In this document: positions 10,681 through 21,499 of the stretch, piece after piece
Position numbering within the stretch: the stretch's first letter is position 1
Layout of the letters: each line of letters opens with the position of its first letter
DNA from: Hysterangium stoloniferum
Lineage: Eukaryota > Basidiomycota > Agaricomycetes > Hysterangiales > Hysterangiaceae
Assembly: GCA_015178975.1 (NCBI GenBank)
Contig: WHVD01000188.1
Coordinates: 82,799-146,798 of the forward strand
DNA: 64,000 nucleotides
Reading direction: 5' to 3'
Notes under the pieces: generated by a model
Databases searched by the model: none
What the model was told of the DNA's origin: nothing
What the model saw: only the letters and a program-made list of their open reading frames with translations
Program-made: the position numbers and the translations under genes

Positions 10681-10960
10681 CAATGTTTAAAAAATTAGAT
10701 ATAGAAAGATTTGTGTATAAAGTTGACTGTATGGGACTTGATGGAGCAAATAAACCATACATATATCAATAATATTGTTGAAAAACCTAGAGGTGTTGAT
10801 TTAATGCAAGCAAATTGTTATACATAATTTGCAAGTTTCAGATCCCAAATTAAACATCTATTTGGTCATATAGGATATAAATTTGAAAATGTTAATAATA
10901 AATCTGTAATTAGAATGTATTCCCCTGAAGTTTTTACCCTACAATTAAACTAGCATGTTT
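10681..10960 (+). pseudogene. Transposase C-terminus (DDE_Tnp_4-like)
   Basis: Broken plus-strand frames read FVYKVDCMGLDGANKPYIYQ, then NIVEKPRGVDLMQAN, FASFRSQIKHLFGHIGYKF and SPEVFTLQL. The order EKPRG - SFRS - FGHIG - EVF.LQL is that of the C-terminus of basidiomycete DDE_Tnp_4 (Harbinger/IS4EU-like) transposases, in which an acidic residue follows SFRSRI. Here that position is Lys, so even without the stops it would probably be dead. The family call is from pattern memory only. Confidence 0.45.
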
Positions 10961-10989
10961 ACTATTGAATATACAGATGTTTGATGAGA

Positions 10990-12052
10990 TGGGTGACATG
11001 AAACCTGAGACACATCATTCCATTCCTTTCCACTTTCAACATGATTATCTGTTTCTGACCCAGATGTCTTGGTGGAAAGCCAGATGCCATGACCTGACAA
11101 GGGGACATCCATCCTAAAGAGGGGGAAAGTAATGATGCTGTTATTATTCTGCATAACATGAAACTGGTTTTTACAACACAGCAACTTTCCAAATCTCTCT
11201 GAGTGACTTCCCTCTACCATCTGATTGTGCATGGCATCATTATTATGGACATTGAGCAATTACATCAAGATATCCTCTCTGCACTCACTTCTGACCTGGC
11301 CCTCAAGCCACACCTAGAAGTTCCTGACAATTCCGATCAACCCCATTGGTCACAGGACTCTCAAGGTTTTATCTGTCCCAATGGACATATCTCCATTCCA
11401 GATTCTGACAAACTCCAACTCTGCATACTTCAGTACAAACATGATCATCCAATCTCCAGACATTACAGCATTAATAGTACTCTTGATCTAATCTGAAGAG
11501 AATATACTTGGCCCAACCTCCAAAATTTTGTAACCCATTTCTGTAAGTCATGCACCACCTGCTTACACTCTAAATCCCAGAGGCATAAGCTGTATGGCCT
11601 TCTCAAGCAACTTCTGATACTGGAAAAACCCTGGAATTCAATTTCCATGGATTTTATTGAACAACTCTCAACTCTGAAGGCTTTACATCCATTCTGGTTG
11701 TTGTGGACCAATTCTCAAAACAAGGAATTTTCATACCCACTCATGATACAATAACATCCTTGCAATTAGTGGAACCTTTCATCATTCATGTATTTTCCAA
11801 ACATGGTGTTCCATCTCATGTAACTTCCAATTGAGGCTTCAAGCTCATTTCCCATTTCTTCCAGGCCCTCAGAAAAGCACAGACAAATGGAACATGTCAA
11901 CCAAACTCTGGAACAATACCTCCACATTTACTGCAACTACCAACAGGACAATTGGAAATCTCTTCTTGCACTCATGGAATTCACCTACAACAACTCTCTG
12001 AATGCAACTACCAGCATTTCTCCCTTTTCACCAACAAAGGATATAATCCTAA
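10990..12052 (+). pseudogene. pol: Gypsy pol fragment (RNase H end to integrase)
   Basis: Frameshifted plus-strand pol. About 11020-11200 is the tail of RNase H, related to the A pol at 40583-41156. IMDIEQLHQDILSALTSDL at 11249 leads into the integrase H2C2 region (HDHPISRHY, CKSCTTCLHSKSQ) and then the core (ISMDFIEQLS, VVDQFSKQGIFIP, MEHVNQTLEQYL, FTYNNSLNATTSISPF). A solo-type LTR fragment cuts it at 12053. The chromodomain end is missing. The minus-strand Zn-cluster gene copy follows, the same order as in gypsy C at 50.3-52.7 kb. Confidence 0.85.
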
Positions 12053-12276
12053 TGTTAAGAACAGAAAACTGATGGATGTCAGTAGACTGATGGGGACTGA
12101 ACAGAAGGACTTGGCTTCAGCTTATGTGCTGCACCCTTGCAAGTTACTGTCAGGTGTCCTTAAATTTCAGGTGGGCAGAAACTAGTCCTGTCGAGTAAAC
12201 CTCTCAGTAAACTACCAATCAAAAACTGAAGGATAAGTTGAGGGTTGGGTCGGAGAGTCGGAGAGTCGGAGATCGA
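12053..12276 (-). mobile_element. LTR fragment, family E
   Basis: Begins TGTTAAGAACAGAAAACTGA and follows the family E LTRs (21612, 21854, and 29988 in reverse), including the shared GGACTTGGCTTCAGCTTATG motif. It ends inside the GGAGAGTCGGAGAGTC repeat, where the Zn-cluster gene begins. No right end or target duplication is left. Confidence 0.85.
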
Positions 12277-13423
12277 CACCCCAAACTCTCCTTCTGCTCC
12301 AACTTCCATCTCATTCACAATCTCCACACAATCTACCATGTCCTGTACCTCATCCTCACTTTCTGACACCTCTCCTGACTCCCACCTTATCTACACATTT
12401 GGCCAATGGATCGTTAGGCTGATCCTTTGCCTTATTGGCAAACCTTTTGGAAACTGCAATCAAACCAATGCTAACCATGACCTTTTCCAGGAACTTGTTC
12501 TGTTTCCAGAAATATCAGCTCAGAATCCAGAAACCTCACTCTTGGACCTTGTTATGGTGCTCTAAAGACTCCCAGACTTTCATCAACTCCATTCTGATAA
12601 ATACCATCACATTGATGGTGTCCCTGAGGAGTTCAATACTGGCACTGTTGGCCACCTTCGGCATTTCACTTTCCATAGCCTTGGATGTTCCTGAGTTTTC
12701 ACAAACTGCCATTCTTTCCACCTGATCAGCTGTTGGAGCCCTCTCGCCTCTTGGAGTCCTCTTCACAGTGAGAGTACATGGAATTTTGTTTACTGTGCAA
12801 GGAAAGCAAGTCCCACACCATTTGACCTTCTGTCTCCAGCAAGTCATTCCCTGGACTGCACATTAGTGATACAGATTTTTGTGGATGGTTTCCATCCTTT
12901 CCAGAGCCCTGGTCTTTGGTTTCTGTTTCAGAAATTAGTCAAGTTCCAAACTAGTAGAACCACTTACCTTTGAACTCAAAGGTCCAGCCTCACCCTCAAC
13001 TTCCACCTCATCAGCATTCTGCTGTTTCTACCATTATTGGATAAACACAAAACATACTGATATACTTACCTTTCTGTCCCTTGCCTCCTTCAATCATTGT
13101 TCCACTGCCTGGGCCTCCTGCCATTTTCTCTCCACATCTTCCCACAACATCCAATCTTCTGTCGCTTTCCATAACCACTCCCTCCTTTTTTCTTCTGCCT
13201 CCTTTTCTGCCCTCACCTTCTCCAACTCACACTTTTCTGCCTCCTCGGCCTCCTGTAACTCCTGCATTAATGCCTTCTCCTGCTCCTCCTGCCACCACTT
13301 CATTTTCTCCATTCTTTGCTATTTTTGCTGAATTTCTTCAACCTTAGACATTTTGGCAAGTACAGAAAGTTTGGCATCTGAATCTTCCAGAGTAGTGGCA
13401 AACAATGGATGTTGCATTGACAT
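12277..13423 (-). pseudogene. Element-borne Zn-cluster/coiled-coil gene, copy 1
   Basis: Paralogue of the gene at 50758-52691. It starts with ATG at 13423 (MSMQHPLFATTLEDSD), runs through a Glu/Lys/Arg/Ala-rich coiled coil (ALMQELQEAEEAEKCELEKV), and has two introns at the same places: 13069-13022 (48 bp) and 12967-12923 (45 bp), both with GTAAGT donors and CAG acceptors. The cysteine cluster is damaged: the first Cys is Tyr and a TGA sits before the second, but MTCWRQKVKWCGTCFPCTV and IPCT remain. The C-terminal half (IELLRDTINVMVFIRMEL, MSESEDEVQDMVDCVEI) matches the other copy. Stops in the coiled coil suggest TGG-to-TAG change. At its 5' end it is joined to the gypsy protease at 13424, probably by rearrangement. 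Confidence 0.75.
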
Positions 13424-14158
13424 GCAAGGTCTGATTGAAAAACATTGTGATCCATCCAGTTTTCCATACAATTTACTCACCTTAACAAATGCCACAGCAT
13501 TGATAAGAGAGATTTTCAGTGGTTCGGAAGTTTCAGTAGAAGCCAGAGATGCCATAGAAGCTGAAGAGCCTTGAGCCAGATGAGACACTGCAGGAGGAAT
13601 GGAAGTGTTGGGAATCTGGAAATTAATACTGCCCAATACCCAGGCAATCAATGGATTATATCAGGTGAGCCAGTTGTATCCAAGAATGACCGAACAACTT
13701 GAGTCCAACTGTGTTACAAAAAAAGTAACCATCTGGGATGTTCCACATGGGAACTGGATAGGCATGTTGCAGGCTTGAGTAATTCCTGTAGTACTAGTGC
13801 CATCAAACAGATGCAAGGGAATTGCAGTAACTGAACAGAGTTTCAGATTATGTTTCATGGCAAAGGTGGTATCTACAAAACAGTGCATGGAGCTGGAATC
13901 TATCAGAGCTCAGAACACTAAATTTCCAAGAAGGTCAGAAACAAGTTTTACAAATAATGAGTTGGGATCAGAGAGAGCAGATGTGTTGGGATGGATAATC
14001 TCAGAAACACAGAGAGAGTCAACACAACCCTCTGTCCATGCAATTTCTGGAGGGTTGCTTACTCTTTTTTCAACTCTGTAGTGGGTTTTTCCTTGGATCT
14101 TGTAGTTGTAGTGGAAGTTGCCACATGAGCCTTGGAAGAGTTTGACTTCACAGTACAA
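13424..14158 (-). pseudogene. pol: Gypsy protease/linker, A-related copy
   Basis: A frame from about 14158 reads RVEKRVSNPPEIAWTEGCVD and then the protease (ALIDSSSMHCFVDTTFAMKH, FDGTSTTGITQACNM, QLDSSCSVILGYNWLT). After 13661 it continues as the linker (SASMASLASTETSEP, ISLINAVAFVKVSKLYGK) and stops being gypsy-like at about 13424, where the Zn-cluster gene's N-terminus is fused in frame. It shows the intact VTQLDSSC junction that is split in the copy at 1-1843. The DSS in place of DSG is shared with that copy. Confidence 0.85.
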
Positions 14159-15071
14159 TTGGAAACCTTGTGTCTGCCTTTTCCATGGAAAAGACAGAGG
14201 TCATTATCCATGCACCATTGTTTCTCCTTCAGGGTGAATTTACTGTCAGAACCAACAAGTGGGGAATGTCAGGTTTATTGGAAGTTGACTGTTTCTCCTT
14301 ATTGGATTTCTTGTCTTTCTTCTGACCAGAATTCAATTTGCTGGTATTAGTGCCAGAATTGCTGGTGTTATTCCCAGAGTTATTCCCAGAAGACTTTCTA
14401 GATGATGCCTTATTGTTTTGAGAACATTCCATTGGATTTTCTTGGGAAACCTCCACTTTGCATTCCCAATAACAGGCATCAGATGTCTGAGCTTTCATCC
14501 ACATGTGGTGAGAGTGTTGAATTTGACAAGATAATCAGAAATTCATTGATTGTCCTTCATCTTAAGTGTCATTAATTCATTTTTGTATTGTTAAGGTAAG
14601 AGAGTGTGAAATTGACTTTTCAACTGTTGGATTTAAATGTGGCAGGTTGATCATGGAAACTAAAATGGCATTGAAGAAAGAAATTCTCCAATTTCTTCAG
14701 ATCCTTGCCAGTAAATGGTTTGGGTTCTTTGACTCTGGTGTGGGATGATTCTTTGCTTTCCTCAGTGGATTTCAAATAGTCATTGAATTTTACGATAGAG
14801 TTCATAAGCATCATTCCAGCCAGATATCAGAATATTTCTTTTTCAATTTTTCTGGTTGTTCTACTACATCATCGTCAGAAACCTTGGGGGCATCTGGATC
14901 CTTCATAACCTCAGGGGCATTGGGATCCTTCCCTACCTCAGTCAATTCTTCAATGGATGCTGATGTTATTGCCTGAACTGTGGTTTTGGGTTGAGTGGTA
15001 TAAAGTTGCAATGGGGATTGAAGTTGAGATGGTCCTTTGGCAGCTTTGTGTTTGGGACCCATAATGAGCAA
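14130..15071 (-). pseudogene. gag: Gypsy gag, A-related copy
   Basis: Decayed Gag in pieces: N-terminus at 15071 (MGPKHKAAKGPSQLQ; compare MPPRRKAHAQASLPG in the first copy), a capsid piece at 14814-14620 (EPKPFTGKDLKKLENFFLQC), then a deletion, then a Ser/Asn-rich linker at 14504-14229 and a degenerate knuckle at about 14200-14150 (CLFHGKGRHKVSNC, first Cys pair altered). It is shorter than the 419-codon copy. Its upstream LTR piece is of the C type, so this element belongs to a subfamily different from gypsy A proper. Confidence 0.8.
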
Positions 15072-15098
15072 GTCACAGAGTTGAGATCTGATATACTT

Positions 15099-15357
15099 TT
15101 AAGTGCCATGTTGGGGATTTCTTCCAGAACTATCAGAAAGTCACTGGGACCCCAGAAACCATCAGATAGCTTATATGCTGTGCCTCTACACAAATCCTTG
15201 GGAGTCCTTAATTTCAGAGATGGGATTTACACTGGAAGATATGGATACTCAGAGTTCTGAAGAGTTTTGAATATTGAGTGTACAGAGAGAAGGAAGGAAT
15301 AAGAACTAAGTCAATATCAGATCTAAAGTAAAGTACAACTTCACAGAAACTAATATG
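15099..15357 (-). mobile_element. Truncated 5' LTR, C-type
   Basis: On the minus strand this matches the 3' half of the LTR at 52877-53420: TAGATCTGATATTGACTTAG, then a pyrimidine-rich run, TGTACACTCAATATTCAAAA, and GGCACTT next to the terminus. It lies 28 bp upstream of the gag start at 15071, so it is that element's 5' LTR. The U3 end is missing. Confidence 0.75.
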
Positions 15358-15800
15358 AGTTGTCTTGTTATTGTACTATTTACCACCAAAAGGGGACAAA
15401 AGCATGCTTTGAGCCCTAATGATGACCCAATAGTTCATGCCCAACTCCCAAACTGTATCAGCAAAGATCTACCAACCATTTTTACTTCATATCATTACTC
15501 AAAGTGCCATAAACCCATTAAAGACATTACACTGGGAAGTTTGCTCCTCCCCATATAACCAATCTCAAACCTACTTCTTCATTCGATATAGCCTGTAACA
15601 ATTACCCAAAGGTACTGATATTTATGTCAGATTATAGTTGTGCTGAATGGCATCTCATAGGGAGAGGGGAAGAAACCCCAGCAATCATTGGGTCCTTCAT
15701 TGAAGCCCACACATGTTACAGTAGTACATTCTCAATAATTATTGACATTATTGATTTTTCTTAAAGACCTCTGATAGCTCACTGTTCCCAAATATACTTG
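15358..15800. other. Unassigned decayed sequence
   Basis: AT-moderate DNA with one short open frame (15355-15558, containing DLPTIFTSYHYSKCHKPIKD) that I do not recognise. No repeat partner, RNA gene or clear element end was seen. Confidence 0.3.
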
Positions 15801-16840
15801 AGGAAAGAAAGCAAAAGCAATGGTCAGTGCATTCCTAACATTTGCGACCAGTCCGTCCATGTTTATTATACTAACAATCGAACGGGTGCCTTCACCAGCA
15901 TTTTCTACCGGCAGTGCAAATGAAGGATGGTGATTTTAAGCTTATTATGATTATTCGAAGATTATTTCAATATATTTGGTTATAGGTATTGATATTTAAA
16001 TGTTAACTGTTTGAGTGATTGAAATGACATCATTTAAAGCTGCCGCTTGAGTCTCGCACCCTCATCGTACATCCAATGTTGACAATCCCGATTCCCTGCA
16101 ACACCTCACCCCCCACCATTCCCCACCTGAAATTTCTCGTTCGTTTTCGTTTCTGCTGATACGCAATGTCTCGGAGTATTTGCTTCTACATTCATCTTCG
16201 TTTCCTTATACAGGGATTTCAAACTACTGTCACTTTTGCTATCGCCTATGTTTCCCAGTGAGGGATTTGTTGTTTGTTTCCTTCTCAGTGGTTCAGTAAA
16301 TCAATTGATATGGATTGATTGGCGATAAATATATTTCTATTCCACTGTGTATGTACCATTCGGAACTGTAGATGAAAGCCTCTCTGGCACCGAATATAAT
16401 ATATTTTCAGGCTGATATGGACCTACTTTTGAACCTGTGAAAGTCTGATATCGACCAATAACCAGTGCGAATTTGCACTGACTGTGACATTTTTCCGCAG
16501 TAGCACTAGTGCCTTTTGCACTTTTCAAAAAGACCGGCACTGAACTAATTTCTTTTCAAAGCACTGATAATCAGTGCGATGGGACTTATGACCAGTACGC
16601 AAGAGACCTATTCTCAGCATCCGAGGGCTTTCAAGTAAGTCCGTTTCCTTGCTACAGTGTACTGTGCCGGATGGCTGCCTCGGATGAGCACCGACGACAC
16701 TGGGTTCCTATTCGAGGACCGACCCGGTCAAGAATGGCTCTAATACTCCTCGGATGACAAACCAACCCAGACAGAGAGAACTATTTAAGCAAAGAAGTAC
16801 CATATATTTCAAAATCATTCTTGTAATGCATCAGCGTTGT
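15801..16840. other. Low-repeat region, no confident gene
   Basis: Composition changes here to more balanced GC with CpG, and no partner was found elsewhere in the window. A CT-rich stretch at 16055-16160 precedes ATG at 16166 (MSRSICFYIHLRFLIQ, closed after about 30 codons), which could be a promoter and first exon. An open frame at 16509-16757 is not recognisable. This may be host DNA. Confidence 0.3.
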
Positions 16841-17152
16841 TTATTTCTGCGGCATCCGGGCGAGATTTGAAGGATCCACCGATGGCAGCACAGTACCGTC
16901 GTCTAACGTAACATAATACCTGTATACAGGCCTAAGAGTCATTTGGCCCGACTATACACGACTATCAGAATTGGGCCCGTATAAGAACAATTTGCATACC
17001 GTCGAAGTTGAAGACTCGACTAAAGAAACCTTTCCTTCCTTAGGACCCCCACCCTGTTTGTCGTCGTATACAACTCGCTCGTTAGCCTGCACAGAAGTAA
17101 GACGTGGAAAATATTAAGGGGATAATTGAAGATTACAAACCTGGAATGGCAT
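16841..17152 (-). CDS. Possible tiny spliced host gene
   Basis: Minus strand: ATG at 17152 (MPFQ), intron 17140-17087 (GT...CAG), exon 17086-17000 (ANERVVYDDKQGGGPKEGK, VSLVESSTST), intron 16999-16920 (GTATGC...CAG), and an exon ending in TAA at 16841 (YYVTLDDGTVLPSVDPSNLA, RMPQK). A TATAAAA box lies at 17247-17241, about 90 bp upstream of the ATG. Read with these splice sites the last exon is one base out of phase, so either a splice site is wrong or the gene is broken. No family is recognised. The predicted product is about 60 residues and hydrophilic, with no signal peptide seen. Confidence 0.35.
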
Positions 17153-17229
17153 GATCAGATATGGAATGATGTCAGGAGGTTCGAGAGGGTTTGAAGCGTT
17201 AGCAAGTGAGATGTAGTTGGAACGTCGAA

Positions 17230-18985
17230 TGAGCACGAGCTTTTATACCATTCGGCAATATTCAATGAAATGTCATATTATCAAAGGATTTGGAAATGCG
17301 ACTGCCGTTAAATGTGGAAGTGAGGTGGCGAGCAAAGCATGCACTAGCGAGATCGTCTTATCCCGTCTTACTAACCCCACTTGGTAAAGGAACAGAGACG
17401 TTTGAGGTTTCTTGGAACTCGAGGTCCTCTCGAAAAAGTAACCGGGGTTATTTTAGGATATCTGGACATCGTATAATGTATCATGCTTCTAGGCGTAGGT
17501 GGCACTGTGACCTGATGATGTCAAAGGTAGTTGGAAGATAGCATCAATATACCAACTGAATATGGAAAACGTGGGGGTGTCAAGAAGTCGTTGTGAATAT
17601 TTGTGTATTGGCGACATCATTGGAATTAGAAATTCGGCAGAGATACGGGCTCACGTCCCATGACCGCTGATCCTGGTATACAGAATGCAGTTTTGGATTT
17701 GTTTCGAAGGGAAAGCGATACCTCAGCCATAGAATTCATGAAACGCTTGTCTATGATTTATTTGTGTACAGGTAGCAATCATGCTTTCTGGAGTCAGCGT
17801 ATGGGGGTTGCACCATCCTTGCGGAGGGCTAATTTTATCAGCATCGGCTCCGAGTATCGTAGATGACTAGTTGCATTTTTATCCGTAACTTCTGCAATTC
17901 ACCAGTCCCGAACTAGGTGAGTAACTGGCATCTTGAGTAGATCATTGGATGATCAGTGTGATCTACCTCTCCTTTTTCATACTAGGCTTTCCCTCGTTGG
18001 TTAGTCTTGTTGTCGGCTGTGGATGGCTTTGGTAATTGGCTACATCAATATTCAAATTCGTAGATTTGACCGAGCCTTGCTGGGATAAGTTTATAGCCGT
18101 CACACGACGCTTAATTTTGCTTTGCGACTTTATACATATACGTATGGCTATAGCAGCAGGAAGTGGCTTTCATCTCTTCAGTATCACGCACCCGGGGATT
18201 ATGATTCTGTTGGGAGTCCTATTTGTATACATAGCAGGACCATTCGCTGAGCCACTTTCGTAAGCTTCCAATACTTGAGTACAGCGCATCAACCTGTTGC
18301 TGGAAGGATCTCATGAGAGTCAAGAGTGTTTGACGCGCTCAGCGACACTGAACGGCAAACGAATACGAGCTTCTATACCTTCAGGGAGGCAAAAAGTATT
18401 AGAATGAAAGAAGGGAAGGGGGATCGGGGCACAGAATAGTGACCCTAGTGGACAAATAGACCACCACTCATACTCAAACTCAGACTCAGATTGACCGCAT
18501 GGTGGACAGAACCAAAGCCATGGATAAGGACTACTATGGATACATGTGGGTACTTAGGGTTCCGAACCACATATTCCAACAAAAAGACTCAATGAAATCG
18601 CAGATTGTCAAATAAGTTCAAAATTTGGTTGTAGCTATGTGTAAAAGTGAAAGCGGCATGGTCATGTGTTAATGACATCGTCTTACTTATTCTTTGATCC
18701 AGCCCCGCTGGGTAAAAGCAAAGGCGAGACGCGGCCTCTTGGCTGTAAACACGAGGGCTTTTGAAAACCAACCGCGTTACTTTGATTTCATGTGAACGTG
18801 GTATAATATCTCATGCTTTCAGGCCAAGCTGTCACCGTGACGTTAGGTCACGATTCGGAGGTCATTTCGATCTGGAAGAAAGTTCGCTAGAGCCATTGAA
18901 TACATCTTGGGGAATGTCAGAATTTATATTGGTGACATCATTGGTGCTAGGAGATACGGGTCAAATGACGCCCGATCAGTAGCGG
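17230..18985. repeat. Diverged direct duplication (two units)
   Basis: Unit 1 (about 17230-17670) and unit 2 (about 18345-18985) share, in the same order, a TATA-type block (CACGAGCTTTTATACC / TACGAGCTTCTATACC), a TCTTA...GGTAAA block, GTATAATRTCATGCTT-like blocks at 17471 and 18801, and GGCGACATCATTGG / GGTGACATCATTGG followed by AGATACGGG. The order and spacing argue for an old duplication of one locus. Between and inside the units I see no long open frame. Confidence 0.5.
17241..17247 (-). promoter_or_regulatory. TATA box of the possible tiny gene
   Basis: TATAAAA on the minus strand, within a block (CGAGCTTTTATACCATTCGG on plus) that has a diverged partner at about 18366-18385. The partner is one sign of the segmental duplication described separately. 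Confidence 0.4.
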
Positions 18986-19970
18986 AGCTTGGAATTTGCT
19001 CTTTTGAAATTGAACTGTAAGCGATATCTTTGTCACATATTTCATAAGATGTCTGTCCATTAAACACACCTGCTGTGCAGTCACAACGCGATAAGATATA
19101 TACACGTGGTGTACATTTAGTTGTACATATCGTGGCCCTTAGGAATATTTTGTGTTCATCATTCTGCCGGTACATAAGTTGTGGTACCTTATCTTTTTAA
19201 ATTGTACTCTTCATTTCCGGCTTACGTATATTTCACGGAAAGGCATGAGATGTAATCTGAGGATCAATTAAATGGCTTCAATCATAGACAAAGGATCTCG
19301 GGAAACTGCTTTGGCTTCCATGATTACTGTAGCAAGTTCAGTGACAAAGCATGATGGTTTAGTACTTCAATACAGTCTAGACAGCAGGCAAGACAATTCT
19401 GACTGCGGAAGTAAAGGGGTATATTATATTACAAGGGAACCATCTTTAATTAAGGCCGGGCACTTACAAAACATTATAATTATTAGGAAATAGACGAAAT
19501 TACGTTGTAACGAGTCTCAAATTATACAGAGGCGGGCCCAGATCCCAGTAGGAGGGTCCTACAGCATGAGGGGGAATAGATGTTGGATTTTGGGAATTCG
19601 GAAAGGAGCTGCAGGGACTCGAACCACACGATGTGTTGAAGTCTTATCTCTTTGCGGTCCGATCCGCCCATTTGGAAGGATTTCAAACTCCGTGATGAGG
19701 TCGATGAAACGTCCACCTGTGTATCTTCTATTTGCAAACCTAATTAGCTTGCCGCATAGCCCCCACCCTTCGCTTGCAATGCTCCACGTGTGACCCCGAA
19801 TCTCTAATTGTACACAGCTGTACATAGCTGACATAATGCATCTCTGCACTTTGCCTGTCCCCCACCTGCCGCCATTTCATTCCTGGGCTTTGCTTTCCTA
19901 TCATTTCATTGGCAAGAAGTGCAAATTAGGGCTTTCTTCAAAGGTCTCTGTATCTAGTATTGGGCCAAAT
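18986..19970. other. Low-repeat region, nothing assignable
   Basis: No convincing ORF, RNA gene or element end. Short frames at 19272-19493 and 19566-19793 have no recognisable features. The sequence lacks the LTR motifs common elsewhere in the window and may be host intergenic DNA. Confidence 0.3.
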
Positions 19971-20513
19971 TGTTAGAATATGAGTATATACAATTAGCTA
20001 TGACCTCATATCTCGTGTTGCAACTGTATAGATTCAACTGGTTAACATCATGTGATAGTTATTATTAGGTAGTTCCTGAGCAGATAGTCTTACAGATCAG
20101 TGCACAGACCATCTAGTACAGTATATAGTTAGTCCAGTTGAGGGGTAGAAACCTCAACTGGAAGCCCAGCTATATCACCAGTTTATATTCTACACCGCTC
20201 TATCTAAGTTACTTAGTACCTAGATAGAGAGTCTCAAACTGTGATTCCCCAGCTTGCAGTTTATCCTAATACAAATGGATGTCTTGTAACTTCTAGGATT
20301 ACTACTGTGCACATACGTCAGAATGCCACCAATTTTATTCAAGAATGTCAGGAAAGGTTGAAATGTAAGTAAATTACACTTTATTACATATAATAACACA
20401 ATGAATTTATGATGCCACATCAAATTGCTTAGAGATATTTTGGGGCTTTTGAATGTGGAAGATTTGTGTGCTGGTGTACCACACCCCCACAGGTTTCCTG
20501 TCGATGTTGAAAT
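19971..20513. repeat. LTR-like region with two hairpins
   Basis: Starts TGTTAGAATATGAGTATATA, which looks like the 5' end of a Copia-type LTR, but no matching end or target duplication was found. It contains a perfect 10-bp stem (CCAGTTGAGG, loop GGTAGAAA, CCTCAACTGG) at about 20133-20160, and a second stem CTCTATCTA/TAGATAGAG at about 20197-20229. Confidence 0.35.
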
Positions 20514-20880
20514 TTGATGCCCGTGCCCTTTGACTGTTGCCCCCAAATTGTCACACACCGTCGCCCACATTTTGGATCATCGCTATCACCATTTCCATGC
20601 CGATTTACTGGCTGTTGTCACCGCTGCATTTTTCCCACTACATTTTGCACTGCTGCCACATCTTGCCACCAATGCCACTGTGTTTCACCACTATCCCCCA
20701 TTCCTCCAACATTTCCATGGTGTCTTTTTTCACTATTGCCACATTTTCCACTCATCTTTGCATCTTCTACTCATCTTTGCATTTTCCACTCATCTTCATG
20801 TTTTCCACTCAGCATTATATTCTGGTTGCCATGCTGGAGCTAGAAAATTGAAGACTTTAACACTTATTTGGTTGAGGTAG
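20514..20880. repeat. Pyrimidine-rich low-complexity DNA
   Basis: C/T-rich sequence open in all three plus frames, a composition effect rather than a gene. At about 20746-20812 it holds four imperfect copies of an 18-19 bp unit (TTTTCCACTCATCTTTGCA). The next 300 bases or so (20881-21209) are AT-rich with nothing I can assign. Confidence 0.55.
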
Positions 20881-21209
20881 TAAATTTTTCTTTTCAATTG
20901 CTTTTAATTGAAAGACTTCTATATTTCAGGGAGTGCTTTGGGCACTTGGTTTTCCTCAAGGGAGTGTGTTAGTATATAGAGCTGTGTGAGCATGTACAAG
21001 GTGCTACACTGGCCCCATTGTTCTTTTGTTTTTTGCTGTATTGCCACACACTATTGTTCTCATCGTGTATATACATAAGTAGTATAGTTTTTTCATAATT
21101 ACACTATCCATTTTCCCCCTATGAGACATGGAGGTCAAACGGAAATTATATTCATCTTTGCTTATGATTATTATGAACTTTGAGAACTGATTTCAACAGT
21201 TTTAATGCA

Positions 21210-21499
21210 CTTCTCATTATCAGAGTGTGGTACAATAATCATAACATCAAATTAACTAACTATTCCGATATCTCCTTCAAACAACCACAATTGATCTTTA
21301 ATAAACACATCCTTATGTGTTGTCCATGCACCATATATGGCTTCCGTCTGTGATCTTATATACATGTAATGTCATACCATAGCCTGACTGGGAAATCAAC
21401 TAAAGAATTAGGTATCAAATATATTCTACTTGTCTATCAGCAATATCAGGATAGTTAATTCAATGTTATGATTTTTGTACCACATTCTGATAATGAGAT
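21210..21499. mobile_element. MITE with terminal inverted repeats of about 43 bp
   Basis: The left end (TCTCATTATCAGAGTGTGGT...) and right end (...CCACATTCTGATAATGAGA) are inverse copies over about 43 bp with a few mismatches, enclosing about 200 bp of non-coding AT-rich DNA. No clear target duplication is visible, and the right end abuts a broken family E LTR. Confidence 0.6.

Noticed and set aside
16509-16757. Gene with a tiny intron (GTAAGT...TACAG) at about 16636
   Set aside because: The implied intron would be only about 23 bp, too short for splicing, and the ORF has no recognisable feature.
19605-19630. Possible tRNA T-loop (GGTTCGAGTCCC on minus)
   Set aside because: The 5-bp stem does not pair and no acceptor or anticodon arm is found nearby.
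15801-20000. Single-copy metabolic or structural host gene
   Set aside because: No frame longer than about 85 codons and no recognisable domain; only one weak spliced model could be drawn.
20514-20880. Three overlapping plus-strand ORFs (104-116 codons)
   Set aside because: All three frames are open because the DNA is C/T-rich and low-complexity with an 18-19 bp repeat; no frame looks more protein-like than the others.
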